In this document: positions 1-10,620 of the stretch, piece by piece
Numbering within the stretch: the first letter of the stretch is position 1
Layout of the letters: each line of letters opens with the position of its first letter
Source of the DNA: Bacteroidales bacterium
Lineage (GTDB): Bacteria > Bacteroidota > Bacteroidia > Bacteroidales > UBA932
Assembly (NCBI GenBank): GCA_017438975.1
Contig: JAFRUH010000011.1
Location: forward strand, 18,047-82,046
Direction of reading: 5' to 3'
DNA length: 64,000 nucleotides
Program-made: the position numbers and the translations under genes
Notes under the pieces: generated by a model
What the model saw: the letters and a program-made list of their open reading frames with translations, nothing else
What the model was told of the DNA's origin: nothing
Database searches by the model: none

Positions 1-366
1 CAGTTCCTCCGCATTGACGAAGTTCCCGTTATGGGCAAGGGCATAGCGGCAGCCATGACGGGAGAAGAGGAACGGCTGGATATTCTCGGTTTCCCTCCCT
101 CCGGACGTTCCATAGCGGACATGTCCGATGGCGCAGCGGCAGGACGGTGCATGGCGTTTTCCTTCCGGGAATACCCGGGAAACGAGACCGGGTCCCTTGC
201 TGACGGAAAGGGTTCCCGAAGCCTCCGTGAAAGCGACTCCGCACCCTTCCTGTCCCCGGTGCTGCAGGGAACTGAGACCGGTCAGGACCGTCTCGAAGGC
301 ATTCTCGACGCCGAATACGCCGAAAACGCCGCATTCTTCGTGCAAGGAATGGAAGCTTGTTTCCAT
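1..366 (-). CDS. purF: Amidophosphoribosyltransferase PurF, N-terminal part (cut by window edge)
   Basis: The minus frame is open from an ATG at 366 to base 1, giving 122 residues of the glutamine amidotransferase half. The enzyme makes 5-phosphoribosylamine from PRPP and glutamine, the first step of purine synthesis. Visible motifs are EECGVFGVFG, with Cys12 as the N-terminal nucleophile after an 11-residue propeptide that should be removed, then LQHRGQEG, IGHVRYGTSG and ALAHNGNFVNAEEL, which match class II PurF. It lies 16 bp downstream of pyrG on the same strand, so the two nucleotide genes are probably cotranscribed. The phosphoribosyltransferase domain is outside the window. Confidence 0.9.
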   Translation of the reverse strand, partial: METSFHSLHEECGVFGVFGVENAFETVLTGLSSLQHRGQEGCGVAFTEASGTLSVSKGPGLVSRVFPEGKRHAPSCRCAIGHVRYGTSGGRETENIQPFLFSRHGCRYALAHNGNFVNAEEL

Positions 367-382
367 CTTTTTCCCGATCTTG

Positions 383-2677
<2,295 letters not shown>

Positions 2678-2681
<4 letters not shown>

Positions 2682-3304
2682 GGCCTGAATTCCTGGCGGT
2701 TGACGATCGAGCGGCCGAGCGTCAGGCTGTCGGCGTACTCGAGGTCGTCCCCGAAACCGAGTCCCCGGGCGAGGGAGGAGATCCGCACCCCCGAGGAAGC
2801 GATCTGCCGGTAGATGTAAAAGGCGGTCGTCTCCCCTTCCACATCTCCGCTGAGCGCAAGGATGACCTCGGCCCCGGAAGGGTCCGGGAGGGAAGAGATC
2901 CGTTCCGTCAGCTCCCGGATCGTCAGGTCGGAGGGGCCGATGCCGTTGATGGGCGAAATGATGCCGCCGAGAACGTGGTACAGTCCGTGATACTGGCCGG
3001 TATTCTCGATGCTCATGACGTCCCGGACGCTCTCCACGACGCAGATCTGCGCCCGGTTCCTCGAACGGTCCGAGCAGATGGAGCATTCCTCCTCGTCGGA
3101 TATCATCCGGCAGACCCGGCAGTAACGGACGTCGTCCCGGAGGGTGTCGATCGCCCGGGTGAAGTGGTGGACATTTTCCGCCGGCTGCTTCAGGAGATGG
3201 AGGGCAAGACGGAGGGCGCTCCTTCTCCCGACGCCCGGGAGGGAGCTGATCGCATCGACCGCATCCTCGAGGATACGGGAGGGATACTGGCCGTAGTCCG
3301 CCAT
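2678..3304 (-). CDS. recR: Recombination protein RecR
   Basis: 208 residues, typical RecR. It works with RecO and RecF to load RecA on SSB-coated DNA. Order: N-terminal helix-hairpin-helix (SSLPGVGRRSALR, residues 20-32), a four-cysteine zinc finger (C62, C65, C74, C77), then a Toprim domain with VVES and the LSGDVEGETTAFY stretch, and the C-terminal SSLARGLGFGDDLEYAD motif. The start codon overlaps the murQ stop (TGATG at 3304-3302) and its own stop overlaps the mntP start, so all are translationally coupled. Confidence 0.97.
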
Positions 3305-4125
3305 CAGGCCTGCTCGGAAAGGTCGTTCCTGTACGCGGTCACGGCCGCACGGACCTGTCCGTATTTCAGGAGGAGATCCCGGGCCATATCGTAATCGGCG
3401 ATGCCCGTTTCGTCCATGATCATCCGGGTTCCCCGGTCGACCAGTTTGCTGTTGGACAGTTGCATGTCGACCATCTTGTTGCCGCGGACGTGGCCGAGAC
3501 GGATCATGCAGGCGGTCGAAATCATGTTCAGGACCAGTTTCTCGGCGGTACCCGCTTTCATCCTGGTACTTCCCGTCACGAATTCAGGGCCCGTGACGAC
3601 TTCGACCGGGATTTCCGTCGCTTCCGCGAGGGGACTGCCGGCGTTGCAGGTGATGCATCCGGTCAGGAGTCCCCGGGAACGGGCTTCCCGGATTGCACCG
3701 ATAACATAGGGTGTCGTACCGGAGGCCGCGATCCCGATGACGGTATCGTCCGGATTCGCCTCGAAAGCCATGATGTCCTTCCATCCCTGGAGCGGATCGT
3801 CTTCCACGTTTTCGGCAGCCGTCCGGATGGCGGAATCACCGCCGGCCATCAGTCCGATGAAGGCATTGTAGACACCGTAGGTCGGAGGGATCTCGGACGC
3901 GTCGACGATGCCCAGGCGTCCGCTGGTCCCGGCGCCGATGTAGAAGACCCGGCCTCCGCGGCCCATCCTTTCAACGATGCCTTCCACCAGCTTTTCGATG
4001 TTGGGAAGTGCTTCGGCGACGGCGACGGGGACGGTACGGTCTTCCTGATTGATGCCCCGGAGGATTTCCAGGGTCGACATTTTGTCGAGGTTGTTGTAAC
4101 GGGAGGATTGTTCAGTCGTTCTCAT
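3304..4125 (-). CDS. murQ: N-acetylmuramic acid 6-phosphate etherase MurQ
   Basis: 273 residues with a SIS fold. MurQ cleaves the lactyl ether of MurNAc-6-phosphate, giving GlcNAc-6-phosphate and D-lactate during cell-wall recycling. Sequence support: YIGAGTSGRLG (residues 62-72), DASEIPPTYG with the conserved Glu at about 78, and AASGTTPYV and STRMKAGTAEK further on, all standard in MurQ. Its start overlaps the stop of the sugar kinase gene as ATGA, so kinase and etherase are coupled, which supports a MurNAc phosphorylation-etherase route. It continues directly into recR. Confidence 0.95.
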   Translation of the reverse strand: MRTTEQSSRYNNLDKMSTLEILRGINQEDRTVPVAVAEALPNIEKLVEGIVERMGRGGRVFYIGAGTSGRLGIVDASEIPPTYGVYNAFIGLMAGGDSAIRTAAENVEDDPLQGWKDIMAFEANPDDTVIGIAASGTTPYVIGAIREARSRGLLTGCITCNAGSPLAEATEIPVEVVTGPEFVTGSTRMKAGTAEKLVLNMISTACMIRLGHVRGNKMVDMQLSNSKLVDRGTRMIMDETGIADYDMARDLLLKYGQVRAAVTAYRNDLSEQA

Positions 4126-4973
4126 GATTGATGATATTCTATGAGTCCTTCAAAAGGCGAAGGCATGATTCTGGAGAATGTCACGCCGTTGACCGCTCCG
4201 ACTTTGCGGAGGATATCCCGGCAGGCGTAGCCGAAGCCGCCGACGATTCCGACCTGGTAACGGTCGATATCGTATTGCTTGAGCGACCGGTCGATGTAAG
4301 CCTTGAAATTGTTTTCCACCAGACGGGTCACATACTCGTCCTTACCGTAGAAACTGAGGATATAGGGTGCGAACTGGCCGAGATACCCGGAAGGAGCGTT
4401 CCCGCGGTATACATTCTTTACGATCGTCGGATAATCGGCCTGATAGCGAGAGGCGAAATCCTTCGCGATATACTCCGGCATCTGGTTTTTGAGGAAATCA
4501 GCGACAAACAGTTTCCCGAGGACGGCGCCGCCGCCTTCGTCACCGAGGATGAAACCCCCGCTGCTGATATTCTTGACGATCTTCTCCCCGTCGTAGAAAC
4601 AGCTGTTCGAACCGGTGCCGAGGATTCCCGCGATGCCGGGTCCATGGCCGCAGACGGCCCTCGCGGCGCCCAGGAGGTCGGATGCGAACTCCCTGGGAAC
4701 GCCGGGGAACATCTCTTCGAACCTCCAGTCCAGACCCTTTGCTTCTTCCGGGACTCCGCTGCCGCGGGAAACGATGCCGGCGGCATAGAAATGGATGGCC
4801 TCGAGGTTCTCCGGTTCCAGGGCAGCTACCGCCTCGTCCACGATAGGACGGATCGCGTCCATCGACATGGTCGCCAGGTTGATTCCGGCGGTCTTGACTC
4901 TTTTCTCAGACCCGTCAGGGCCTTTGGCGCACCAGTCGGTCTTGGTCGCGCCGCTCTCGATGATGATTTTCAT
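4122..4973 (-). CDS. BadF/BadG-family amino-sugar kinase, probable MurNAc/GlcNAc kinase
   Basis: 283 residues of the actin-like ASKHA fold: phosphate-1 loop ESGATKTDWC near the N terminus, ILGTGSNSC and GGFILGDEGGGAVLGK in the middle, and GIVGGFGYACRD near the end. The BadF/BadG/BcrA family includes eukaryotic-type GlcNAc kinase and the bacterial MurNAc/GlcNAc kinase MurK. The family is read from motifs; the substrate is inferred from tight coupling to murQ (ATGA). A comparable kinase-MurQ pairing is known in Tannerella forsythia. Its ATG shares one base with the stop of the SGNH gene (TAATG). GlcNAc alone remains a possible substrate. Confidence 0.85.
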   Translation of the reverse strand: MKIIIESGATKTDWCAKGPDGSEKRVKTAGINLATMSMDAIRPIVDEAVAALEPENLEAIHFYAAGIVSRGSGVPEEAKGLDWRFEEMFPGVPREFASDLLGAARAVCGHGPGIAGILGTGSNSCFYDGEKIVKNISSGGFILGDEGGGAVLGKLFVADFLKNQMPEYIAKDFASRYQADYPTIVKNVYRGNAPSGYLGQFAPYILSFYGKDEYVTRLVENNFKAYIDRSLKQYDIDRYQVGIVGGFGYACRDILRKVGAVNGVTFSRIMPSPFEGLIEYHQS

Positions 4974-6088
4974 TATCTGTTCTTTTTCAGTGCTTTCTTG
5001 ATAACCGGGGTGAGCAGGTCCGCATAATGGACCGCACCGAGATCCGTCAGGTGCGTTCCGTCGACGGTGTCATCCCCTTCCGGGCCGAGCATCCGGTCGG
5101 CCTTGACGTAATAGACGTTCTTCTCGCCGCTCCGAACGATCCGTTCGAATACGGCACGCTGGACGGCGGCCTTCTTCGCGAGGGTTTCCCGCTCTTTCAG
5201 GTCGAAGGCCTGGAAGGGATAGGGTGTCTGCTCCACGAAAATGACGGGGACCTTCGGATGGGCGTCCCGCAGGATGCGGAAGAAGGCTTCGGTCCTCTCC
5301 TCGATCCGCTCGGCCGTACAGTTCGGAGCGTTGTCCAGGACGAAGACCCCCGGATCCTCCGCCGCGGCCATCCACTGCGCGATCTCGGGGTCGAGATGGG
5401 CATTCCCGCTGAACCCGAGATTGATGACCTCCCGGTCCAGCCGGCGGGCGATGATATGGGTGAAGGCCATCCCCGGACGGGTCACGCAGCCTCCCTGGAG
5501 GATGCTGGTCCCGTACATGATGACCGGCTTCCGGATCGAAGGGCTGTCCAGGGCGGGTCCCTCGATGAGGGTGCCCTCCTCAATCCCGATCTCCAGGGCC
5601 TCGACCCCGTCGTAGAGGGAGAGATGGACCATGCATTCCTTCATCCCGGGTTCCATGTTCCGGACGGAGCAGACATCGGTCACCGCCGTCTTTGCGGGGC
5701 GGCCGCTGCCGGCGAAACGCCACTGCTTCCCATCGTGGATATAGAGGTCCAGTCCACGGTCTCCGGTCGGAGACATATGGTTCATATAGTGGCTGTTCAG
5801 GGATTTCCAGCGCAGCCGGATCGACGGGGAATCGGTGCGGAAACGGACATAGACGCCGGCGCTGTTCAGGCCGAGGCTCCAGACCGGACCGCGGGTCACC
5901 CCTTTCAGGGACGCGGGGAGACGGCTGTACCGCATCGCGGTATTGTCCGCGACCTTGCCGAAAACGGGAAGGGTCGCGGCGTCGACATACCGGTATCCAT
6001 CGGCTTTGGCAGGCTCCTGCTGGGCGGAGAGGGTGAACGCCGCCAGCAAAAGACCGAGTGCGAGAAGGAGGGTTCTTTTCATATTCAT
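4973..6088 (-). CDS. Secreted SGNH/GDSL-type hydrolase with GxDLY domain
   Basis: 371 residues starting MNMKRTLLLALGLLLAAF, with a clear signal peptide ending near LSAQQ, so it is exported. The N-terminal half is a beta-rich region with RGLDLYIHDG, the GxDLY signature; the C-terminal half is an SGNH hydrolase with the nucleophile Ser in MYGTSILQGG and the Asp/His pair in DGTHLTDLG. Proteins of this architecture are esterases, usually on carbohydrate or lipid esters; the substrate here is unknown. The start at 6088 overlaps the pnuC stop as ATGA; the second Met at 6082 is an alternative. Confidence 0.85.
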   Translation of the reverse strand: MNMKRTLLLALGLLLAAFTLSAQQEPAKADGYRYVDAATLPVFGKVADNTAMRYSRLPASLKGVTRGPVWSLGLNSAGVYVRFRTDSPSIRLRWKSLNSHYMNHMSPTGDRGLDLYIHDGKQWRFAGSGRPAKTAVTDVCSVRNMEPGMKECMVHLSLYDGVEALEIGIEEGTLIEGPALDSPSIRKPVIMYGTSILQGGCVTRPGMAFTHIIARRLDREVINLGFSGNAHLDPEIAQWMAAAEDPGVFVLDNAPNCTAERIEERTEAFFRILRDAHPKVPVIFVEQTPYPFQAFDLKERETLAKKAAVQRAVFERIVRSGEKNVYYVKADRMLGPEGDDTVDGTHLTDLGAVHYADLLTPVIKKALKKNR

Positions 6089-6660
6089 TCGATATAGGAT
6101 CCTTTTTTCATCCAGTGGAAATAGCCGTACACGGCGGAGAGGGCATAGGCCAGGTACAGGACCGCCATCCAGGGCATCCCCTGGTGCAAGCACAGGGCGG
6201 TGGACAGCATGTCGGCGACAATCCAGATCATCCACTGCTCCGGATAGGAACGGGCCAGCCACCAGGTTCCGACGGCGCTCATCACCGTCACCACGGCGTC
6301 GAGGATCGGGAAACTGTCTCCGGTCGCCCGGAGGACGGCGGCGAGGGCCAGGGACCCGGCGACGAATACGGCCGCGCTCCAAAGGCCGGTCTTTTTTGTC
6401 AGGCGGTTCAGGTGGAGAGATCCTTCCCCGGCTGCCGCGCCGTCTTTCCGCCACTCGCGGAGGCCGATCACCGACACGACGACGTAATAGATGTTCAGGC
6501 CCATCGATGCCCAGAGCCGCTGGGCGGCAAAGGAATATGCGCAGGCAGCACCGGTGAGGATCCCGATGATCCACATCAGGTTCTTCTGTCCGATCTCGAG
6601 TATGACATACAGGACACCGGTGACAAGCGCGAATATCTCTATGGCCTTGATCCAATCCAT
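6085..6660 (-). CDS. pnuC: PnuC-type nucleoside/vitamin permease
   Basis: 191 residues, about seven membrane helices, starting MDWIKAIEIFAL at 6660; the extra frame up to 6717 runs through the promoter. Motifs NIYYVVVSVIGLREWRK and EQWMIWIVADMLSTALCLHQG are characteristic of PnuC. The family takes up non-phosphorylated vitamins (nicotinamide riboside, thiamine or riboflavin) by facilitated diffusion followed by kinase trapping. Neither a kinase gene nor a TPP or FMN riboswitch is seen nearby, so the substrate stays open. It is the first gene of the minus run ending with mntP. Confidence 0.88.
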   Translation of the reverse strand: MDWIKAIEIFALVTGVLYVILEIGQKNLMWIIGILTGAACAYSFAAQRLWASMGLNIYYVVVSVIGLREWRKDGAAAGEGSLHLNRLTKKTGLWSAAVFVAGSLALAAVLRATGDSFPILDAVVTVMSAVGTWWLARSYPEQWMIWIVADMLSTALCLHQGMPWMAVLYLAYALSAVYGYFHWMKKGSYIE

Positions 6661-6723
6661 ACAATCTGCAAATTTATCAATAAAATCGTATCTTTGCAAT
6701 CGGACAGCAACACACATTTTACC
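6661..6723. promoter_or_regulatory. Divergent, overlapping promoters for pnuC (minus) and the FKBP gene (plus)
   Basis: The 63-bp divergent gap carries two exact TAnnTTTG boxes. TATCTTTG at 6689-6696 (plus) points to the FKBP gene at 6724, with TCTG at 6665-6668 as a weak -33. TAAATTTG on the minus strand at 6676-6669 points to pnuC at 6660, with ATTG at 6700-6697 as a weak -33 after 20 bp. The pnuC transcript would start within a few bases of its ATG. Confidence 0.6.
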
Positions 6724-7329
6724 ATGGATAAAAAAAGTTACGCATTTGGAATGAGCCTGGCGGGGAACCTGCTTTCGTCAGGGGTCCACGGGCTCGAATT
6801 CGCAGATTTCATTGCCGGAATGAAGGCGATCCTCAAGGGTGAAAAACCCGCTCTTTCCGTAGAGGAAGCCGGCGAAGCGCTGGAACAGTTCTACGCGGAA
6901 ATGGAGGCCGAGCAGCGCGAACGCTCCGCCGTAGCCGGAGCCGCCGCAAAGGAAGAAGGCGAGAAATTCCTCGCCGCCGTCGCCGGGGAAGAAGGCGTCC
7001 GCAAGACCGCGAGCGGACTGATGTACAAGGTACTAAAGGAAGGAAGCGGCCGGAAGCCGAAAGCCACCTCCCAGGTACGGTGCCATTACGAAGGGACCTT
7101 CCCCAACGGCCAGATCTTCGACAGTTCCTACAAGCGGGGCGAGCCGGCCGTCTTCGGCCTCAACCAGGTCATCAAGGGATGGACGGAAGGCCTGCAGCTT
7201 ATGGCGGAAGGAGCAAAGTATGAACTCTATCTCCCCTACCATCTGGCCTACGGCGAAAACGGGGCCGGCGGGGCGATTCCCCCCTACAGCGCCCTCAAGT
7301 TCGTCGTCGAACTGCTTGAGGTTCTCTGA
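6724..7329 (+). CDS. FKBP-type peptidyl-prolyl isomerase (Mip/FklB-like)
   Basis: 201 residues without a signal peptide. Residues 1-95 form the helical FKBP N-terminal dimerisation domain (KSYAFGMSLAGNLLSS start); residues 105-201 form the FKBP domain, with VRCHYEGTFPNG, FDSSYKRGEP, IKGWTEGLQLM and the closing FVVELLEVL. It catalyses proline cis-trans isomerisation and probably acts as a folding helper in the cytoplasm, like FklB. Its stop overlaps the start of the next gene (TGATG at 7327-7331), coupling it to an outer-membrane receptor. Confidence 0.92.
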   Translation: MDKKSYAFGMSLAGNLLSSGVHGLEFADFIAGMKAILKGEKPALSVEEAGEALEQFYAEMEAEQRERSAVAGAAAKEEGEKFLAAVAGEEGVRKTASGLMYKVLKEGSGRKPKATSQVRCHYEGTFPNGQIFDSSYKRGEPAVFGLNQVIKGWTEGLQLMAEGAKYELYLPYHLAYGENGAGGAIPPYSALKFVVELLEVL

Positions 7330-9311
7330 TGAATCCCGCCGTCCTCCTGCTGGCACTTTCCTTATCCGCTTCCTCCGAACAGGGAGCGGATTCGTTACGT
7401 GCCTCCCGGGTGACGGCGCTCCGGCAGACGGCGGTCGCTCCCCCTTCGGATACGGTACGCATGTTCCGCCTTCGCACGGGAGGAGATCTCGCCGACGCCC
7501 TCCGTGGATCGGGAGCCTTGATGGTCAAGGACTTCGGAGGGATCGGCGGACTGAAGACCGTCAATGTACGGAGTCTCGGCAGCGCCCATACGGGGGTCTT
7601 CCTGGATGGGATCGCCGTCGAGGACGCCCAGAACATGCAGGTCGATTTCGGACGCTTCTCCACGGACGACCTCCGGGCGGTCGAGGTCTATAACGGACAG
7701 AAGAGCGGCCGCCTCATGAGTGCGAAGGAATACGGAAGCGCCTCGGCCGTCTATCTCGAGACTGCCCGGCCTGCGCGGAACCGGACGGTGCTGCGGATCC
7801 GCGGAGGCTCTTTCGGAACCGTCAACCCTTCGTTCACCCGGGAACAGATGCTCGGAGGGAAGACGGCCCTGCGTCTCTCCGCTTCCGCTCTCCGGTCTTC
7901 CGGAAAGTACCGGTTCCACCTCTCCCGCTATCTCGAAGGAGAGGACGGGCTGCTCCGCGGGTACGATACGGTGATGGTCCGGCAGAACGGCGATGTCAGC
8001 CGGGTCCAGGCCGAAGGACAGCTCTTCGGATCCGTCCGGGGCGGAGACTGGCAGGTCCTAGGATCCTTCCAATCCCTGGAACGGGGTTTCCCGGGGCCGG
8101 TGGTCCGGCGTCCTTCCGTCTTTCCGCTCAGCGCCGAGCGGCAGGAAGACCGCTCCGGCTTCGTCCAGGGGCTGTTCCGCAAGTCGGTTTCGGACCGGTA
8201 CGCCATTGCCCTCCGAGGCAAGGCGGAAGACAGCCGGACCCATTATTCAACCCACCCCGAGCTGAATCCGGCAGCCCTCCCCTATGACAACCGGTACCAC
8301 CAGCAGTCGGCCTATCTCTCCGCGGCCCACCTCCTTTCCGTCGGGGAACGGCTGTCCTTCCATCTGGCGACGGACCTGCAGTATAACCGCCTGAAGGCCG
8401 ATATCCTGCAATTCGCCGATCCTTCCCGCCTCACCTTTTTCGGAGCGGGCGGGGCGGACCTGGACCTCGGGGAACTCCGCCTGTCGGGAAGCCTTCTCTA
8501 TACCGCCGCCTACGACCGTTTCCGGAAACAGGCCGGAGGATTCAGCCTGGAAAACAGTTTCCGGGATGCCTGGACCCCGTCGCTGATCCTGTGCCTGGAG
8601 CCCCTTGAAGGGACCGTCCTGACGGCATTCGCGAAACGTTCCTGCCGGCTTCCCTCTTTCAATGACCTGTATTACACGCTGGTCGGGAACAGCCGGCTCC
8701 GGCCGGAAGACGCCCTCCAGTTCGGGGCCGGAATCCGTTCTTCCGTCCCGCTCGGATCCGGATGGACCCTCGGCGGCAGGGCGGAAGCGTTCGCCAACCG
8801 GGTCACGGACAAGATCATCGCCGTCCCGACCGCCAACCAGTTCCGGTGGACGATGTACAATATCGGGAAGGTCGGGATCCTCGGTACCGACCTGGTCTTC
8901 GACCTTCGACGGGAGGGACCCGTCGAAGCAGGCCTATCCGCCCGATATACTTTCCAGAAAGCCCTGGACCGGTCCAATCCCGGATCGCTCACCTACGGGG
9001 ACCAGATTCCCTATATCCCTGTCCACAGCGGTTCGCTCACCCTGGATCTCAAATGGAAGGGTCTGACGGCGGAGTCCGTGACCGTCCTGACTGGAAAACG
9101 CTATTCCTCCAGCGCCAACATCCCGGATTACGCCGTGGATCCCTGGATGACGACCGACCTGAGGCTTGCCTGCACCTTCCCGCTTCGGAAAGAGCGGGTC
9201 CTGACCCTCAGGATGAACCTCAACAACCTCCTCGGGCGGCAGTACGAGATCGTCCAGGGGTATCCCATGCCGGGATTCAATGTCATGGGATCCGCAGAAT
9301 TTGCCTTCTAG
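7329..9311 (+). CDS. TonB-dependent receptor, BtuB-like
   Basis: 660 residues, the size of BtuB-type receptors and much shorter than SusC. After a weak signal sequence (LLLALSLSASS) comes a plug with MVKDFGGIGGLKTVNVRSLGS, VFLDGIAVEDAQN and VEVYNGQKSG, then a beta barrel that ends in aromatic Phe (VMGSAEFAF). It imports a ligand across the outer membrane with energy from TonB. The next gene encodes a beta-propeller lipoprotein; that pair is the arrangement of the Bacteroides BtuB-BtuG vitamin B12 system, so corrinoid uptake is the favoured but unproven role. No cobalamin riboswitch is visible, and the start is coupled to the FKBP gene. Confidence 0.82.
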   Translation: MNPAVLLLALSLSASSEQGADSLRASRVTALRQTAVAPPSDTVRMFRLRTGGDLADALRGSGALMVKDFGGIGGLKTVNVRSLGSAHTGVFLDGIAVEDAQNMQVDFGRFSTDDLRAVEVYNGQKSGRLMSAKEYGSASAVYLETARPARNRTVLRIRGGSFGTVNPSFTREQMLGGKTALRLSASALRSSGKYRFHLSRYLEGEDGLLRGYDTVMVRQNGDVSRVQAEGQLFGSVRGGDWQVLGSFQSLERGFPGPVVRRPSVFPLSAERQEDRSGFVQGLFRKSVSDRYAIALRGKAEDSRTHYSTHPELNPAALPYDNRYHQQSAYLSAAHLLSVGERLSFHLATDLQYNRLKADILQFADPSRLTFFGAGGADLDLGELRLSGSLLYTAAYDRFRKQAGGFSLENSFRDAWTPSLILCLEPLEGTVLTAFAKRSCRLPSFNDLYYTLVGNSRLRPEDALQFGAGIRSSVPLGSGWTLGGRAEAFANRVTDKIIAVPTANQFRWTMYNIGKVGILGTDLVFDLRREGPVEAGLSARYTFQKALDRSNPGSLTYGDQIPYIPVHSGSLTLDLKWKGLTAESVTVLTGKRYSSSANIPDYAVDPWMTTDLRLACTFPLRKERVLTLRMNLNNLLGRQYEIVQGYPMPGFNVMGSAEFAF

Positions 9312-9314
9312 GGG

Positions 9315-9345
9315 TTTCATTTCCCGAGGGATTCTGCTATCTTTG
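9315..9345 (+). promoter_or_regulatory. Promoter for the beta-propeller lipoprotein gene
   Basis: TATCTTTG at 9338-9345 matches the Bacteroidota -7 box exactly; TTTC at 9315-9318 is one mismatch from TTTG with 19 bp spacing. Transcription would start about 9351, just ahead of the ATG at 9360 (or the alternative ATG at 9372). Confidence 0.5.
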
Positions 9346-9359
9346 CATCAATCATTTTG

Positions 9360-10610
9360 ATGATACGTTCTATGAAATGGAAAACACTGCTGGTTTTCAG
9401 CGGCATCCTGGTCTGTGCGGCCACCGGATGCAGAAAGGATCCCATCGTAGATCCTTTGCCTGTCGTCTCCGAGGATGAGGACCTCGCGGGCGAGTCTGTA
9501 ACAGTAGGTGAAACGGGCTTCTTCACGAAACTCTTCGTACTCAACGAAGGGAAGATGGGCACCAACAACGCCACACTGGATTTCTTCCGTTTTGCAAACG
9601 GAAAGTACGTCAGAAACGCATTTGACAGAATGAACCCCTCGCAGGCCCTCGGCCTCGGCGATGTCGGAAACGACATCAAGATCTGCGACGGAAAGATCTG
9701 GGCGGTCATCAACAACTCCGGCCTTGTCGAAGTCATGGACGCTTTCAACGAAAAGCATATCGCGACCATCCCGGTCCGCACTCCCCGGAACATCGCTTTC
9801 GACGGGAACTATGCCTATGTCACCTCCTACGCCGGCGCTTTCGTCAACTACCAGGCCGACTACACCGTCGGAGAGCACCTGATCTGCAAGGGACGGGTCT
9901 ACAAGATCAACCGCAGTTCCTACGCGGTCGTCGATTCCGTGGACGTCGGCTACCAGCCGGAAGGCATCGCCTGGTACGACGGAAGGCTTTATGTCGCGAA
10001 CAGCGGCGGCCTCTCCTATGCGGTCACCTACCAGTATGAATCGACCGTCAGCGTCATCGACGCCGGTTCCTTCAAGCCGATCGGGACCGTCGAGGTCGCC
10101 CCGAACCTAAAAGAGGTATTCGCCGATCCGGACGGGAACATCTACGTCACGAGCCTCGGGGACTATTACATGAACCACTCCGGGATATTCTCTTTCCGGC
10201 CCGGCGACACGAAAGCGACCCGTGTCCGGACGGAAGGGATGAACTGCAATGTAACCTGCGCCGCACTGTCCACGCGTCCCGGCAATCCTGCCGTTCCCGG
10301 AAACGAGGTTTTCGTCATCGGGACGGAAGAGGAATGGAACTGGGATCCCGCGGCCGATAAGAATTACTATCTCTTCTCGGTCAGCGGCGGAAACAAGGTG
10401 ACCCGCTATTCCTCCTTCCGGTATGACGGCAGCGTTCCTTACGGACTCTGCGCCGCGATGGAAGGGAGTGGCCTGAAGTATCTTTTCGTCGGGGACGCCG
10501 TCGATTATGTCAACCCGGGAGCGGTTTCCTGCTATGCGGCCGGAGACGGATTCAAACGGGTCTGGTCAACGACTTCCGGCGTAGACCCCGGCCATTTCTG
10601 CCTGTATTGA
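9360..10610 (+). CDS. Surface beta-propeller lipoprotein (YncE/DUF5074 type, BtuG-like)
   Basis: 416 residues; signal peptide and lipobox near LVCAATGC place it as an outer-membrane lipoprotein. From about residue 50 there are repeated propeller blades (KLFVLNEGKMG, IAFDGNYAYVTSY, GIAWYDGRLYVANSGG, SVIDAGSFKPIGTVEV, DPDGNIYVTSLGDY), typical of YncE/DUF5074 seven-bladed proteins. BtuG proteins of Bacteroides have this fold, sit on BtuB and capture vitamin B12; gene order here (receptor then propeller) fits that. The ATG at 9360 is used; 9372 would also give an intact signal peptide. Another small ligand cannot be excluded. Confidence 0.78.
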   Translation: MIRSMKWKTLLVFSGILVCAATGCRKDPIVDPLPVVSEDEDLAGESVTVGETGFFTKLFVLNEGKMGTNNATLDFFRFANGKYVRNAFDRMNPSQALGLGDVGNDIKICDGKIWAVINNSGLVEVMDAFNEKHIATIPVRTPRNIAFDGNYAYVTSYAGAFVNYQADYTVGEHLICKGRVYKINRSSYAVVDSVDVGYQPEGIAWYDGRLYVANSGGLSYAVTYQYESTVSVIDAGSFKPIGTVEVAPNLKEVFADPDGNIYVTSLGDYYMNHSGIFSFRPGDTKATRVRTEGMNCNVTCAALSTRPGNPAVPGNEVFVIGTEEEWNWDPAADKNYYLFSVSGGNKVTRYSSFRYDGSVPYGLCAAMEGSGLKYLFVGDAVDYVNPGAVSCYAAGDGFKRVWSTTSGVDPGHFCLY

Positions 10611-10620
10611 TTGTATAATT

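Noticed and set aside
4128-5027. Long plus-strand ORF opposite the kinase gene, and other antisense ORFs of 200-550 codons (for example 29584-31221, 51512-53185, 56723-58324)
   Set aside because: GC-rich coding DNA leaves the antisense frame open; the proteins have skewed, Arg/Asp/Gly-rich composition and no domain, while the minus-strand products are clear families.
6661-6723. TPP or other riboswitch upstream of pnuC
   Set aside because: The gap is 63 bp and filled by two divergent promoters; the predicted pnuC transcript starts almost at its ATG.
9312-9359. Cobalamin riboswitch before the BtuG-like gene
   Set aside because: Only 48 bp is available and it holds a promoter; the B12 box and large leader are not present, nor before the receptor gene.
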